Assembly: GCA_964432595.1 (NCBI GenBank)
Contig: CAYSOF010000003.1
Span: 310,001-374,000, forward strand
Reading direction: 5' to 3'
From: DASYLJ01 sp964432595
GTDB taxonomy: Bacteria > Desulfobacterota > Binatia > DP-6
Length of the DNA: 64,000 bases
Below, piece by piece: positions 42,305 through 49,246 of the stretch. The first letter of the stretch is position 1. Every line of letters starts with the position of its first letter. Both the position numbers and the translations under genes were made by a program. The notes beneath the pieces are model-generated. The model worked only from the letters and a program-made list of their open reading frames with translations. It was not told the origin of the DNA and searched no databases.

Positions 42305-42721
42305 ATGATCGTGACCAATGCCCTGATCCCGAACGGCGAGCAGATCTCCGCGCTCGCCGCCGACGACCGGCCCGAGCCCATCACCATGCTGAACCTGCTC
42401 AAGTTCCGCGCGAAGGCGGCATATCCGGACGGCCGCGATCCGGAGCTCTCCGGCCGCGACGCCTACCAGCGCTACGCCGACCGGATGGTGCCCTACGTCG
42501 AGTCGCGCGGCGCGCGCGTGGTGTTCATGGGCGACATCCGCGCGCTGGTGGTCGGCGAGGTCGGCGAGAACTGGGACACCGCGGCGCTGGTCCAGTACCC
42601 GTCGGCGCGCGAGTTCCTGTCGATCGCGATGTCGCCCGAGGTGCACGAGTTTTCGGTCGACCGCGAGGCGGGCCTCGAAGGCCAGCTGCTGCTGATGGTC
42701 GGACCGCGCGACCCGGCTTGA
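42305..42721 (+). CDS. DUF1330-like / dimeric alpha-beta barrel protein
   Basis: A 138-residue protein with the ferredoxin-like dimeric alpha-beta barrel pattern of the DUF1330 group: ITMLNLLKFRAKAAYPDG, GRDAYQRYADRMVPYVESRGARVVFMGD, then DTAALVQYPSAREFLSIAMSPE. Members are small and often of unknown role, some linked to monooxygenase or decarboxylase-like functions. The ATG at 42305 is chosen over an upstream one that would extend into the divergent gene's promoter. Position 32 bases before the phospholipase D gene may mean co-transcription. Confidence 0.8.
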   Translation: MIVTNALIPNGEQISALAADDRPEPITMLNLLKFRAKAAYPDGRDPELSGRDAYQRYADRMVPYVESRGARVVFMGDIRALVVGEVGENWDTAALVQYPSAREFLSIAMSPEVHEFSVDREAGLEGQLLLMVGPRDPA

Positions 42722-42752
42722 TCGTCCGGCGCGCGCGGCTAGAAACGGGAGC

Positions 42753-44309
42753 GTGCCGACGCCGTCGCTCCCAATCGTCGACCTCGGGCGAAACGCGTGG
42801 CGGCAGACGATCGCGCGCGATTCCGGTGTCCTGATCGACGCGGCCGACTACTACCGCGCCTTCTACGAGAGCGCCCGCGCCGCCCGCCACTACGTCCTCA
42901 TGTCGGGCTGGCAATTCGACAGCGGCGTCCCGCTGCTGCGGGGGGACGACGTGCCAGCCGGCGCCGAGGTGCGGTTCGTTCCGTTCCTGAACGGGCTCTG
43001 CGAGGCGAATCCGGACCTGCACGTCTACATCCTCGCATGGGATTTCCACGTCGTGCTCGGACTGGAGCGCGAGTGGCTGCAGCGGATCTATTTCCACTGG
43101 ACGACCAACTCGCGCTTTCGATTCGTGTTCGACGACTGCCCCGTCGACGGCGGCTCCCACCATCAGAAGTTCGTGATCGTCGACGGCACGCACGCCTACG
43201 TCGGCGGCATGGACACGTGCGAGGCGCGCTGGGACGACCGCCGGCACCGCGGTGACAATCCGCTGCGGACGTCGCGCGGCGCGCCGCAGAAACCCTACCA
43301 TGACGTACAGGCGTGGCTGGCCGGTTCCCGGGTGACGGCAGACCTCGCGGAGCTCTTCTGGGCACGTTGGACGTCGTGCGGCGGCGGCGATCGCCCGGCG
43401 TTGCCGTCCGCACCCGACACCGCGGCGCGGCCGCGCGGCCTGCTGCCGATCGGAGGCGGCCGCGTCGCGATCAGCCGGACGCAGCCGAGCGCCGACGAGC
43501 ACGGCATCCGCGAAGTCGAGCACCTCTTCGTCGACGCGATCGCCGCCGCCGAGCGACTCGTCTTCATCGAGACGCAGTACTTCAGCAGCCGCCGCATCCG
43601 GGACGCGCTCATCGAGCGGATGGAGCGGGCCGACGGTCCGCGGCTCGACATCGTCGTGCTGGTCAACGAGCGCGCCGAGGCGCTCAAGGAGGAGCTGGCC
43701 GTCGGATTGCGACAGGCGCAGAACCTCGATCTGCTTCGCGACGCGGCGGCGAAGAGCGGGCACCGCCTCGGGCTCTACTATTCCGTTTGCGACGGGCCGA
43801 CGGACGACTTCCGCTGCACCTACATCCACTCGAAGATCCTCGCCGTCGACGACCGCTTCCTCACGGTCGGGTCGGCGAACCTGACGAATCGCAGCATGGG
43901 CATCGACAGCGAGCTGCACGTCACGTGGGAAGCGCTCGGCACCGGCCGCGACGACCGGCGACTCGCCCGCGCGATTCGGCACGTCCGCGTGAGCCTGCTG
44001 GCGGAGCACGGCGGCCTGGAGGGCTTCCGGTCGATACGGTCGATCGCGCGGAGCGAGCGCCTGGTCGAGCGCCTCGACGCGCTCGCCGCGATCCCTGGCG
44101 CTCGCCTGCAGCGGCACGGGCCACCCACGCCCGCCCAGGAGGCGGCCATGAAGGTGGTCGATCCGACGACGCTGCCGTTCGACCCGGACACGTCACCCGA
44201 CGCCGTCGACGAGCCGGTGGAGGAATCGGCCACGGGTCTGCTCGACCCGGTGACCGGCACGTTCGCCGCGCTGCGCGACCTGCTGCGCGGGCAGCGGTCC
44301 TCCTCGTAA
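42753..44309 (+). CDS. Phospholipase D-family protein
   Basis: A 518-residue protein with two HKD motifs: His137/Lys139 in HHQKFVIVDGTHAYVGGMD and His359 in YIHSKILAVDDRFLTVGSANL with Lys361. The arrangement and the WARW and RSIRSI segments are like long phospholipase D/cardiolipin synthase proteins found in proteobacteria. No signal peptide or membrane helix is seen, so it is likely cytoplasmic, with N- and C-terminal regions of unknown role. It starts with a GTG. Phospholipid turnover or transphosphatidylation is probable. Confidence 0.9.
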   Translation: MPTPSLPIVDLGRNAWRQTIARDSGVLIDAADYYRAFYESARAARHYVLMSGWQFDSGVPLLRGDDVPAGAEVRFVPFLNGLCEANPDLHVYILAWDFHVVLGLEREWLQRIYFHWTTNSRFRFVFDDCPVDGGSHHQKFVIVDGTHAYVGGMDTCEARWDDRRHRGDNPLRTSRGAPQKPYHDVQAWLAGSRVTADLAELFWARWTSCGGGDRPALPSAPDTAARPRGLLPIGGGRVAISRTQPSADEHGIREVEHLFVDAIAAAERLVFIETQYFSSRRIRDALIERMERADGPRLDIVVLVNERAEALKEELAVGLRQAQNLDLLRDAAAKSGHRLGLYYSVCDGPTDDFRCTYIHSKILAVDDRFLTVGSANLTNRSMGIDSELHVTWEALGTGRDDRRLARAIRHVRVSLLAEHGGLEGFRSIRSIARSERLVERLDALAAIPGARLQRHGPPTPAQEAAMKVVDPTTLPFDPDTSPDAVDEPVEESATGLLDPVTGTFAALRDLLRGQRSSS

Positions 44310-44420
44310 TTTCCGCAAAAGCGCGGGCAACGCCGACGCGGCGCAGACCCGCGAGGTAGGCCTTGTCGAGCGAATGCGGCGTTCGTCGGCGGCACATCGT
44401 TTGCAGCCTCGCACACGCAC

Positions 44421-45410
44421 ATGCACCTCGTGTCGACCGTCGTTCTCGTGACGGCGTTGATTGTGGCGTCTCGTGACGGTGTCGCGCTCGCGCAGACGCC
44501 GGCGGCGCAGCAGGACGATCTCACGCCGGCGCGCGTGAACGAGCGCACCACCGAGCTGGTGGACGAGCACGCGAGCCGCGCGGCGATCCTCCGCGCGCAG
44601 GTGCTGCTGGACCGTGCCGCGTTTCCGCCCGGCGAGATCGACGGCAAGTTCGGCAGCAACATGCGCCGCGCGATCAGCGGCCTCCAGCAGGCGCGCGGTC
44701 TGCCGGCGACGGGCACCGTCGACGAGCAGACCTGGGCCGCGCTCGAGCAGGCCGACGCCGTGCTGACGACGTACACGATCACTCCCGACGACGTCGCGGG
44801 CCCGTTCATGCCGATCCCCGGCGACATGATGAAGAAGGCCAAGCTGGACGCGATGTACTTCAGCTCGGCGCTCGAGGCGCTCGGCGAGAAGTTCCACGCG
44901 AGCCCGGCGCTCCTGAGCGAGCTCAACCCCGGCGCCGCCTTCGACGTCGCCGGGACGACGATCACCGTGCCCGGCGTGTCGACTGCCGCGCCGCCGCCGG
45001 CGGCCGAGATTCGCGTCGACGAGAGCGACAAGTCGGTGAGCGTGATCGACGACGCCGGCAAGGTCATCGCCCGCTATCCGGCGAGCACCGGCAGCAAGCA
45101 CGACCCGCTGCCGGTGGGGCGATGGAAGATCAACGGCATCTTCTGGAACCCGCAGTTCCACTACAATCCGCGCCTCTTCTGGGACGCGCGACGCGGCGAT
45201 CGCAAGACGACGATCCAGCCCGGCCCGAACAATCCGGTCGGCGTCGTCTGGCTCGATCTCTCGAAGGAGCGCTACGGCATCCACGGCACGCCCGTCCCCG
45301 CGAACATCGCACGCACCGAGTCGCACGGCTGCATCCGCCTGACGAACTGGGATGCGGTCCGCCTCGGGATGCAGGTCCGCGACGGGACGCCGGCGGTGCT
45401 GGTCAGGTGA
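44421..45410 (+). CDS. L,D-transpeptidase with peptidoglycan-binding domain
   Basis: A 329-residue exported protein: signal peptide (LVSTVVLVTALIVASRDGVALAQ), a helical peptidoglycan-binding (PGB1-like) domain with LLDRAAFPPGEIDGKFGSNMRRAI and LPATGTVDEQTW, a LysM-like stretch (FHASPALLSELNPG) and the YkuD catalytic domain with YGIHGTPVP and SHGCIRLTNWD, nucleophile Cys304. It cross-links or modifies peptidoglycan, or attaches proteins to it. The next gene, an M23 peptidase, begins 4 bases later, so the pair remodels the wall together. Confidence 0.95.
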   Translation: MHLVSTVVLVTALIVASRDGVALAQTPAAQQDDLTPARVNERTTELVDEHASRAAILRAQVLLDRAAFPPGEIDGKFGSNMRRAISGLQQARGLPATGTVDEQTWAALEQADAVLTTYTITPDDVAGPFMPIPGDMMKKAKLDAMYFSSALEALGEKFHASPALLSELNPGAAFDVAGTTITVPGVSTAAPPPAAEIRVDESDKSVSVIDDAGKVIARYPASTGSKHDPLPVGRWKINGIFWNPQFHYNPRLFWDARRGDRKTTIQPGPNNPVGVVWLDLSKERYGIHGTPVPANIARTESHGCIRLTNWDAVRLGMQVRDGTPAVLVR

Positions 45411-45414
45411 GCGC

Positions 45415-45963
45415 GTGCGTCGCGCAGCCACGCTGGGCGCGGTCGTTCTGACGGCGCGCCTCGTCGCCGGTGCGCCCTTCGTCGGTCCGCCCGCGCCCGC
45501 GCCGGCCGCCATCGTCACGCAGGAGGACGTCGACGGCCTGCGCGCGCGCCGACTCGACGTACCCGTCTCGGGCATGACGCGCAGCGAGCTGCAGGACACC
45601 TTCGGCGACGATCGCGACCCGCACCGTCACGAGGCGCTCGACATCGTCGCGCCGAGCGGCACGCCGGTCACGGCGGTCGAGGGAGGCACCATCGTGAAGC
45701 TCTTCGAGAGCGTGCCCGGCGGGACGACGATCTACCACCTCGATCCCTCGTCGACCTACGTCTACTACTACGCGCATCTCGACCGGTACGCGGACGATCT
45801 GCGCGAGGGACAGGCCGTCGAGCGCGGCCAGGTGATCGGCTACGTGGGGACGTCGGGCAACGCGGGCAGGACGCCGCACCTGCATTTCGCGATCGCGAAG
45901 CTCGGGCCGGCGAAGCGGTGGTGGGAAGGCGTGCCGATCAATCCGTATCTCGTGCTGCGGTGA
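45415..45963 (+). CDS. M23-family peptidase (LytM/lysostaphin-like)
   Basis: A 182-residue exported peptidase starting with a GTG preceded by AGGTGA, 4 bases past the L,D-transpeptidase stop. The N-terminus AATLGAVVLTARLVAGAP is a weak signal peptide. The M23 zinc site is intact: HEALDIVAPSGTPV supplies H-x3-D, HLDRYADDLREGQ and the late HLHFAIAKL supply the remaining histidines. The GSG loop YVGTSGNAGRTPHLHF is typical. It cleaves peptidoglycan cross-links and probably works with the upstream transpeptidase in wall remodelling. Confidence 0.9.
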   Translation: MRRAATLGAVVLTARLVAGAPFVGPPAPAPAAIVTQEDVDGLRARRLDVPVSGMTRSELQDTFGDDRDPHRHEALDIVAPSGTPVTAVEGGTIVKLFESVPGGTTIYHLDPSSTYVYYYAHLDRYADDLREGQAVERGQVIGYVGTSGNAGRTPHLHFAIAKLGPAKRWWEGVPINPYLVLR

Positions 45964-45966
45964 GCA

Positions 45967-46449
45967 TCATCGCGGATCACGCGCTCGTCGCCGTCGCCGC
46001 GGCTTGGCCTCCTCGAGGAGCGCGACGTCGAGCAAGTCCTTCGGCCGCGACGCCGCGCGCTTGTTCGCGATGAACTCGCGGCGTCCTAAGAAACCCACCT
46101 GATACGAGCCGAAGCGGGCTCTGACGCGCCCCTTCCATGCCTCGGCGAACGTCACGCCCGAGATCCCGGACATCAGATCGATCCGCAACGGCTCGTTGCC
46201 GAGGCTCGCCATCCGATCCGGAAGTGCGAAGCGGCGCGCCGACCGTGCGAGCGCCGGAAAGCCGTACGCCGTCAGCACCGCGCCGAGCCGTTGCGCATTC
46301 TCGACCGACGGCTCGACGAAGATGTCGAGATCACCGGTCGCGCGAGGCCGTCCGTGCACTGCCAGCGCGTGGGCTCCGACGATGACGAAGCGGACGCCTT
46401 CGGCGCACAACAACCCGATGAGCTCGCTCCAGTCTGGGGGTAGCTTCAC
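45967..46449 (-). CDS. Nucleotidyltransferase (second locus, DUF6036-like)
   Basis: A 160-residue nucleotidyltransferase-fold protein beginning with GTG: VRFVIVGAHALAVHGRPRATGDLDIFVEP contains the GA(H) motif and the catalytic DxD (GDLDIFV), with a third acidic residue in LRIDLMSG. The C-terminus is Arg-rich. It resembles nucleotidyltransferases of type IV or AbiEii-like toxin-antitoxin systems and is preceded by a short overlapping gene that may be its partner. It differs in sequence from the nucleotidyltransferase at 26200. Confidence 0.75.
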   Translation of the reverse strand: MKLPPDWSELIGLLCAEGVRFVIVGAHALAVHGRPRATGDLDIFVEPSVENAQRLGAVLTAYGFPALARSARRFALPDRMASLGNEPLRIDLMSGISGVTFAEAWKGRVRARFGSYQVGFLGRREFIANKRAASRPKDLLDVALLEEAKPRRRRRARDPR

Positions 46450-46582
46450 CGTAGACTCCCCATGTCAGCTCGCGGATCGTCTCGACCGCGGAGACCCGCT
46501 CTGCGACCGACCGCGAAAGCCAGAAGCGCGCTTCGTCTCGCGGCGCATCGGCCGCGGTCGTCCATCGGAATCGACGTTTCAT
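46331..46582 (-). CDS. Small partner protein overlapping the nucleotidyltransferase gene
   Basis: An 83-residue protein in another frame whose 3' part overlaps the nucleotidyltransferase by 119 bases. Residues EARFWLSRSVAERVSAVE and YGEATPRLERAHRVV match the pattern of small proteins (xxWLSRPxxERLxAVExLR...PRLxRVxRVV) that commonly precede this kind of nucleotidyltransferase. The unusually long overlap lowers confidence: the true stop may be absent or a shift may have extended the frame. An antitoxin or substrate-binding role is inferred from gene order. Confidence 0.5.
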   Translation of the reverse strand: MKRRFRWTTAADAPRDEARFWLSRSVAERVSAVETIRELTWGVYGEATPRLERAHRVVVRRRRPLRHRRSPRAGSARTASRDR

Positions 46583-46626
46583 CCGCGTTCGTGAGTGTCG
46601 CATACGCCGCATCGACTGGCGAGCCG

Positions 46627-47943
46627 TCACACCCGGCGTGTGATCGCGTCGAGCGCCGCGCACGTCCGCTCCGCGTCCTCGCGGAAGTCGTCGGACAGGT
46701 GCGCGTCCTCGGCGACGTACTGCCAGAGCTCCGTCGCGATGCGGGCCGCGGCGAGCCAGGCGTCGCGATGCTGCGGCGGCGGCATCGGCGGCACGAACGG
46801 CGCGTCGACGAGCTCGCCCGTCGCGGTCGGGCTGCGGTGCGCCGGCGACAGGCCCCAGGCGGGCGCGATGCGGCCGTCGAGCAGCACGGCCGCGTTGCCC
46901 GCGTGCATGCCGGTGTCGCCGATCAGACGGCCGAACCAGCCGCGGACCGCGAGCGCGCGCGCGTCGTCGGGCCCGAGCACGCCGTCGCGCCGGAGCCCGT
47001 CGGCCACGGCGTGCCACGCGCCGCTGGCGCCGAGCGCGCGCAGCGAGACGACGCCCCGCCGCCCATGTGCGCCGACGCGATCGAAGCGCCGGATCTCGAG
47101 GAAGGCGCGGCCGTCGTCTTCGAGCCAATCCGTCTCGCAGGCAGCCACGCCGTGCGCGCGCAGGACGATCGACGCGAGATGCTCGCAGCGGAGGAGATCG
47201 CGCCAGCGTCGCGCGGCGGGCGTGTCGTCGCGCGGCGAGAACTTGACGACGACGTGCCGGATGCCGTCGCCGCCGCGCACGCAGGCGGCGAGCTTCGGCT
47301 GCGCGCCGCCGAGCCACGCGCCCGGCTCGTCGCCGGCGAGGATCGCGTTCGCGCGGCGCGCCCAGGCGGACGACCGCTGCACCTCCGGCACGGCGGCGAC
47401 GTCGTCGAGCGCGGCGTGCTGCACGCGCTCGAGCGCGTCGTCGCCGAGGACCACGTCGCCGGGCAGGTCGTGGCCGTGCAGCAGCAACGCCGCGAGGACG
47501 CCGTCGCCGTTCCATTCGACGGGATCGGGGGCGAGGCCGAGCATACGCGCATGGCGGCGGGCGAACGCACCGCCGAGGAAGCCCGCGGGACGGAGGTCGT
47601 CGAGGAGCCAGGGGACGTCGGCCGGCGGCAGGCGGCTCAGCTCGGGATCGAGCGTCTCGAGCCACCAGCCGTCGGGATGGAGGGCGCGCAGCGTTCCCGC
47701 GACGCGCGCCCTCCCCTCGACATCGATCCGATAGACCGGCCAGGCGTGGCCGAACGTCCGCACCTCGCGGGCCAGGGCGTATCGCGTCGCCCGGGCCCGC
47801 CCGATCTGCAGGACGCGGTCACCCGCCGCCCGCGTGAGACGCGAGAGACTCGGCTGGCTGATGCCGAGGCTCGACAGCACCTCGCGCGCAGGCAGTCGAC
47901 CGCGTTCCCGGAGCAGATCGAGCAGATGTCCCGTCGTCGCCAT
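46627..47943 (-). CDS. yjjJ: HipA-family kinase of the YjjJ type with fused winged-helix domain
   Basis: A 438-residue protein, length close to E. coli YjjJ (443). Residues 1-65 form a winged helix (LLDLLRERGRLPAREVLSSLGISQPSLSRL), which in YjjJ replaces the separate HipB. The kinase part has WLGGAQPK (P-loop-like), RHVVVKFSP with the ATP lysine, EIRRFDR, and IGDTGMHAGNAAVL in place of the catalytic loop, where the usual catalytic aspartate-asparagine pair is degenerate except for the final asparagine. HipA kinases phosphorylate glutamyl-tRNA synthetase and cause dormancy; YjjJ-type activity is less clear. It has its own AT-richer promoter with an inverted repeat, suggesting autorepression. 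Confidence 0.85.
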   Translation of the reverse strand: MATTGHLLDLLRERGRLPAREVLSSLGISQPSLSRLTRAAGDRVLQIGRARATRYALAREVRTFGHAWPVYRIDVEGRARVAGTLRALHPDGWWLETLDPELSRLPPADVPWLLDDLRPAGFLGGAFARRHARMLGLAPDPVEWNGDGVLAALLLHGHDLPGDVVLGDDALERVQHAALDDVAAVPEVQRSSAWARRANAILAGDEPGAWLGGAQPKLAACVRGGDGIRHVVVKFSPRDDTPAARRWRDLLRCEHLASIVLRAHGVAACETDWLEDDGRAFLEIRRFDRVGAHGRRGVVSLRALGASGAWHAVADGLRRDGVLGPDDARALAVRGWFGRLIGDTGMHAGNAAVLLDGRIAPAWGLSPAHRSPTATGELVDAPFVPPMPPPQHRDAWLAAARIATELWQYVAEDAHLSDDFREDAERTCAALDAITRRV

Positions 47944-47988
47944 CCGTGGCGACAGCGTTGATACTGAATTGATTCTCTGGGTTCAACT

Positions 47989-48012
47989 GATCGAATCTCC
48001 TGAGTTTCGATC
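47989..48012. promoter_or_regulatory. Inverted repeat GATCGAA-N10-TTCGATC upstream of the YjjJ-type gene
   Basis: Two perfect 7-bp arms at 47989-47995 and 48006-48012, in the 86-bp spacer ahead of yjjJ. The spacer is far more AT-rich than its surroundings and also has GAATTGATTC. It may be the operator for the protein's own winged helix, as HipB binds near hipA. Confidence 0.45.
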
Positions 48013-48029
48013 TCGGCCGAAGAATCGAT

Positions 48030-48386
48030 TCATAGGTCGACGATCGCGGCAAACCCGCCGTACGCCATCCGCTTCACGTCGAACGGCATGGCCTTCGGAT
48101 CCATGTCCATGCGTGGGTCCTTCATCACCTTGGCGTTCACGCGATCCCGGTGTGCCCGCGATTTGTAGAGGATGAACGAGAACACCACGACCTCGCCCGG
48201 CTTGGGCTTCACCATCGACGGGAATGACCGCATCCCCTTGATGTTCATGTCGTCGCCGGCGCACTCGAAGTACTCGAGCGCGCCGTGCTCGCGCCAGACC
48301 TTGCCGGCCTTCTTCGAGATCGCCGCATAGGCCTTCAGGCTCTTCTTCGGGACGGGCAGCACGAAACCATCGACGTATCGGGCCAT
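48030..48386 (-). CDS. DUF1428 domain protein
   Basis: A 118-residue single-domain protein of the DUF1428 family: MARYVDGFVLPVPKKSLKAYAA at the start and MDMDPKAMPFDVKRMAYGGF at the end are the usual landmarks; the dimeric alpha-beta barrel fold is known from structures. No catalytic function is established. GGAGGAG precedes the ATG, an unusually strong ribosome binding site here. It is transcribed toward the YjjJ gene but has about 90 bases between, so probably not one operon. Confidence 0.9.
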   Translation of the reverse strand: MARYVDGFVLPVPKKSLKAYAAISKKAGKVWREHGALEYFECAGDDMNIKGMRSFPSMVKPKPGEVVVFSFILYKSRAHRDRVNAKVMKDPRMDMDPKAMPFDVKRMAYGGFAAIVDL

Positions 48387-48491
48387 TCGCTCCTCCTTTG
48401 GGTGCTAGTCGAACCGGTGCGCCTGCATTCGACAGCGACACGTCACGGCCGCTTCATCGGCCCGCGACGAACGGTCTGTAGGGGAGTGCCC

Positions 48492-48815
48492 ATGTACACG
48501 AATACCGATCGACGTGATGGAGGCGCGCCCTGGCCGCGTCTCGACAGCGGCATCGCCATCCCGGTTCAGCCGGCGCGGCTGCCTCCGACTCCCGAGCTTC
48601 GACTCTGTCTCGCGGTCCTCGAGCAGGCACTGGCGGACCTCGCGACGGTTCGGCGACGAACCGTCGTCCGGCGCGGAGCTTCGCCGGCGGCCGTCATCGC
48701 CTGGTTCCGATCGAGCAACATCGCGTGGCCGTTCGCGTTCGAGGCGATCTGCGCGACCCTCGGCCTCGACGCGGACGCGGTCCGCCGCGCGGTCGGTGTC
48801 ACCACGAGCGGCTGA
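48492..48815 (+). CDS. Small protein of unknown family (paralogue 1)
   Basis: A 107-residue protein with AGGGGAG 7 bases before the ATG. The conserved core is LRLCLAVLEQALADLATVRRR, then AAVIAWFRSSNIAWPFAFEAICATLGLDADAVRRAV. It shares this core with the next gene, so the two are tandem paralogues. No signal peptide, no cysteine clusters, no enzyme motif. The WPFxFExICxxLGLDxxxVRxxV pattern recurs in unnamed bacterial proteins; function unknown. Confidence 0.65.
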   Translation: MYTNTDRRDGGAPWPRLDSGIAIPVQPARLPPTPELRLCLAVLEQALADLATVRRRTVVRRGASPAAVIAWFRSSNIAWPFAFEAICATLGLDADAVRRAVGVTTSG

Positions 48816-48874
48816 CCTCCTCGTCCCCCGGTGGCGCAATAGGACCGCCGGTTTCCGGCTTCTTCTCGGGTACC

Positions 48875-49243
48875 ATGACGAACCCGACGACGAAGGTGGA
48901 AATCCGTGACGGCGGCGCGCCCCGGCCGCTGCCCGTGAACGAGCTGGCCGCGATCGTCGAGCCGGCCCGCATCCCCGAGACGGGGGAGCTGCTGCTCTGC
49001 CAGGCGGTCCTCGAGCAGGCGATTCACGACCTCGGTCGCGTGCAACGGCTGACGCCACGCCGGCGGGCGACCGAGACGGCCAAGCTGATGCGGTGGTTCC
49101 GATCACCCGACGTCACCTGGCCGTTCTCGTTCGAGTCGATCTGCGCGACGGTCGGCCTGGACGCCGACGCCGTGCGCACCGCGGTCCTGGTGAGCGGCCC
49201 CCGCCGGGTGGTCCTCGTCGGCGACGAGCGGCTCTCGGCCTGA
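48875..49243 (+). CDS. Small protein of unknown family (paralogue 2)
   Basis: A 122-residue protein, second copy of the module in the preceding gene: LLLCQAVLEQAIHDLGRVQR, then AKLMRWFRSPDVTWPFSFESICATVGLDADAVRTAV. The N-terminus has DGGAPRPLP matching DGGAPWPRL in paralogue 1, which shows the whole genes, not only the core, are related. The copies have diverged to about half identity, so the duplication is old. Function unknown. Confidence 0.65.
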   Translation: MTNPTTKVEIRDGGAPRPLPVNELAAIVEPARIPETGELLLCQAVLEQAIHDLGRVQRLTPRRRATETAKLMRWFRSPDVTWPFSFESICATVGLDADAVRTAVLVSGPRRVVLVGDERLSA

Positions 49244-49246
49244 TGC

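Noticed and set aside
44310..44420. Possible small gene between the phospholipase D and L,D-transpeptidase genes
   Set aside because: Only 110 bases with no convincing start, ribosome binding site or conserved pattern; more likely the transpeptidase promoter region.
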